Shown here: piece by piece, positions 32,828-32,919 of the stretch
Numbering within the stretch: position 1 is the stretch's first letter
How the letters are laid out: every line of letters starts with the position of its first letter
From: an uncultured Clostridia bacterium
GTDB taxonomy: Bacteria > Bacillota > Clostridia > TANB77 > CAG-508
Assembly (NCBI GenBank): GCA_947589835.1
Contig: CANQCT010000014.1
Coordinates: 1 to 32,919, forward strand
Length of the DNA stretch: 32,919 nucleotides
Direction: 5' to 3'
The notes under the pieces: model-generated
Told to the model about the DNA's origin: nothing
What the model saw: only the letters and a program-made list of their open reading frames with translations
Database searches by the model: none
Program-made: the position numbers and the translations under genes

Positions 32828-32919
32828 AGTTGGGTCTCCTTTACAAATGAATAAGAAATTAATCGAAGTAAGTTTAAGAAAAAACTCCACTAGAAGCTCT
32901 TGCTCAATAAAACTTACTT

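Noticed and set aside
1..32919. CGG at codon borders such as GAC GGA or GCG GAA as further shift sites
   Set aside because: These occur in intact frames at the expected residues, so CGG has an effect only when it occupies the codon position.

Overview
The window comes from a very AT-rich, endospore-forming member of the Clostridia, probably an uncultivated gut lineage. Evidence: AGA-dominated arginine codon use, a yabP-yabQ-divIC cluster (sporulation plus septum formation), a SUF-only iron-sulfur operon, a bile salt hydrolase, and strong Shine-Dalgarno sites of AGGAGG type.

Layout. 1-1000: 3' end of a sirtuin-like gene and a DUF1848 gene. 1245-3082: a small unknown gene and a large serine recombinase. 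3201-4161: remains of an MNT/HEPN toxin-antitoxin pair joined to a 5'-truncated peroxiredoxin. 4249-8726: a PBP-like protein, a DUF3298-like membrane protein, a UgtP-like glycolipid glycosyltransferase and a PlsC-like acyltransferase. 8981-13127: bile salt hydrolase, a DUF308 membrane protein, a DUF2298 giant membrane protein and a DUF1540 protein. 13541-17335: fructose-bisphosphate aldolase, SmpB, two exported small membrane proteins and an SDR enzyme. 17564-24620: a DtxR-like regulator followed by sufC-sufB-sufD-sufS-sufU and a flavodiiron protein. 24740-29709: release factor 2, a short aspartokinase, yabP, yabQ, divIC and rho. 29813-31143: toxin-antitoxin genes and relics. 31144-32380: non-coding, with hairpin repeats and a tandem repeat. 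32381-32827: a GNAT acetyltransferase.

Main finding. Six genes (an MNT nucleotidyltransferase, fba, smpB, sufS, fprA and a RelE-like toxin) look frameshifted, each by exactly one extra base. In all six the extra base is a C directly before a conserved glycine codon, which creates an in-frame CGG. I checked every CGG in the window on both strands: these six are the only in-frame CGG codons among about 8,900 codons, and none is needed as arginine. About 37 other CGG trinucleotides lie across codon borders in intact genes. CGT, CGC and CGA are used normally. The simplest reading is that CGG is not a sense codon here and that the ribosome skips its C (CGGN decoded as glycine), by quadruplet decoding or by out-of-frame pairing at a codon with no tRNA. 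Several targets are core genes, including the ribosome-rescue protein SmpB and the cysteine desulfurase SufS, whose catalytic Cys361 lies three residues after the shift. RF2, the classical bacterial +1 frameshift gene, has lost its own shift site in this window.

Second theme. Five copies, plus one remnant, of a 114-117 bp palindromic element with about 16 bp inverted ends and compensatory changes are scattered between genes. They are probably non-autonomous mobile elements or structured RNAs.
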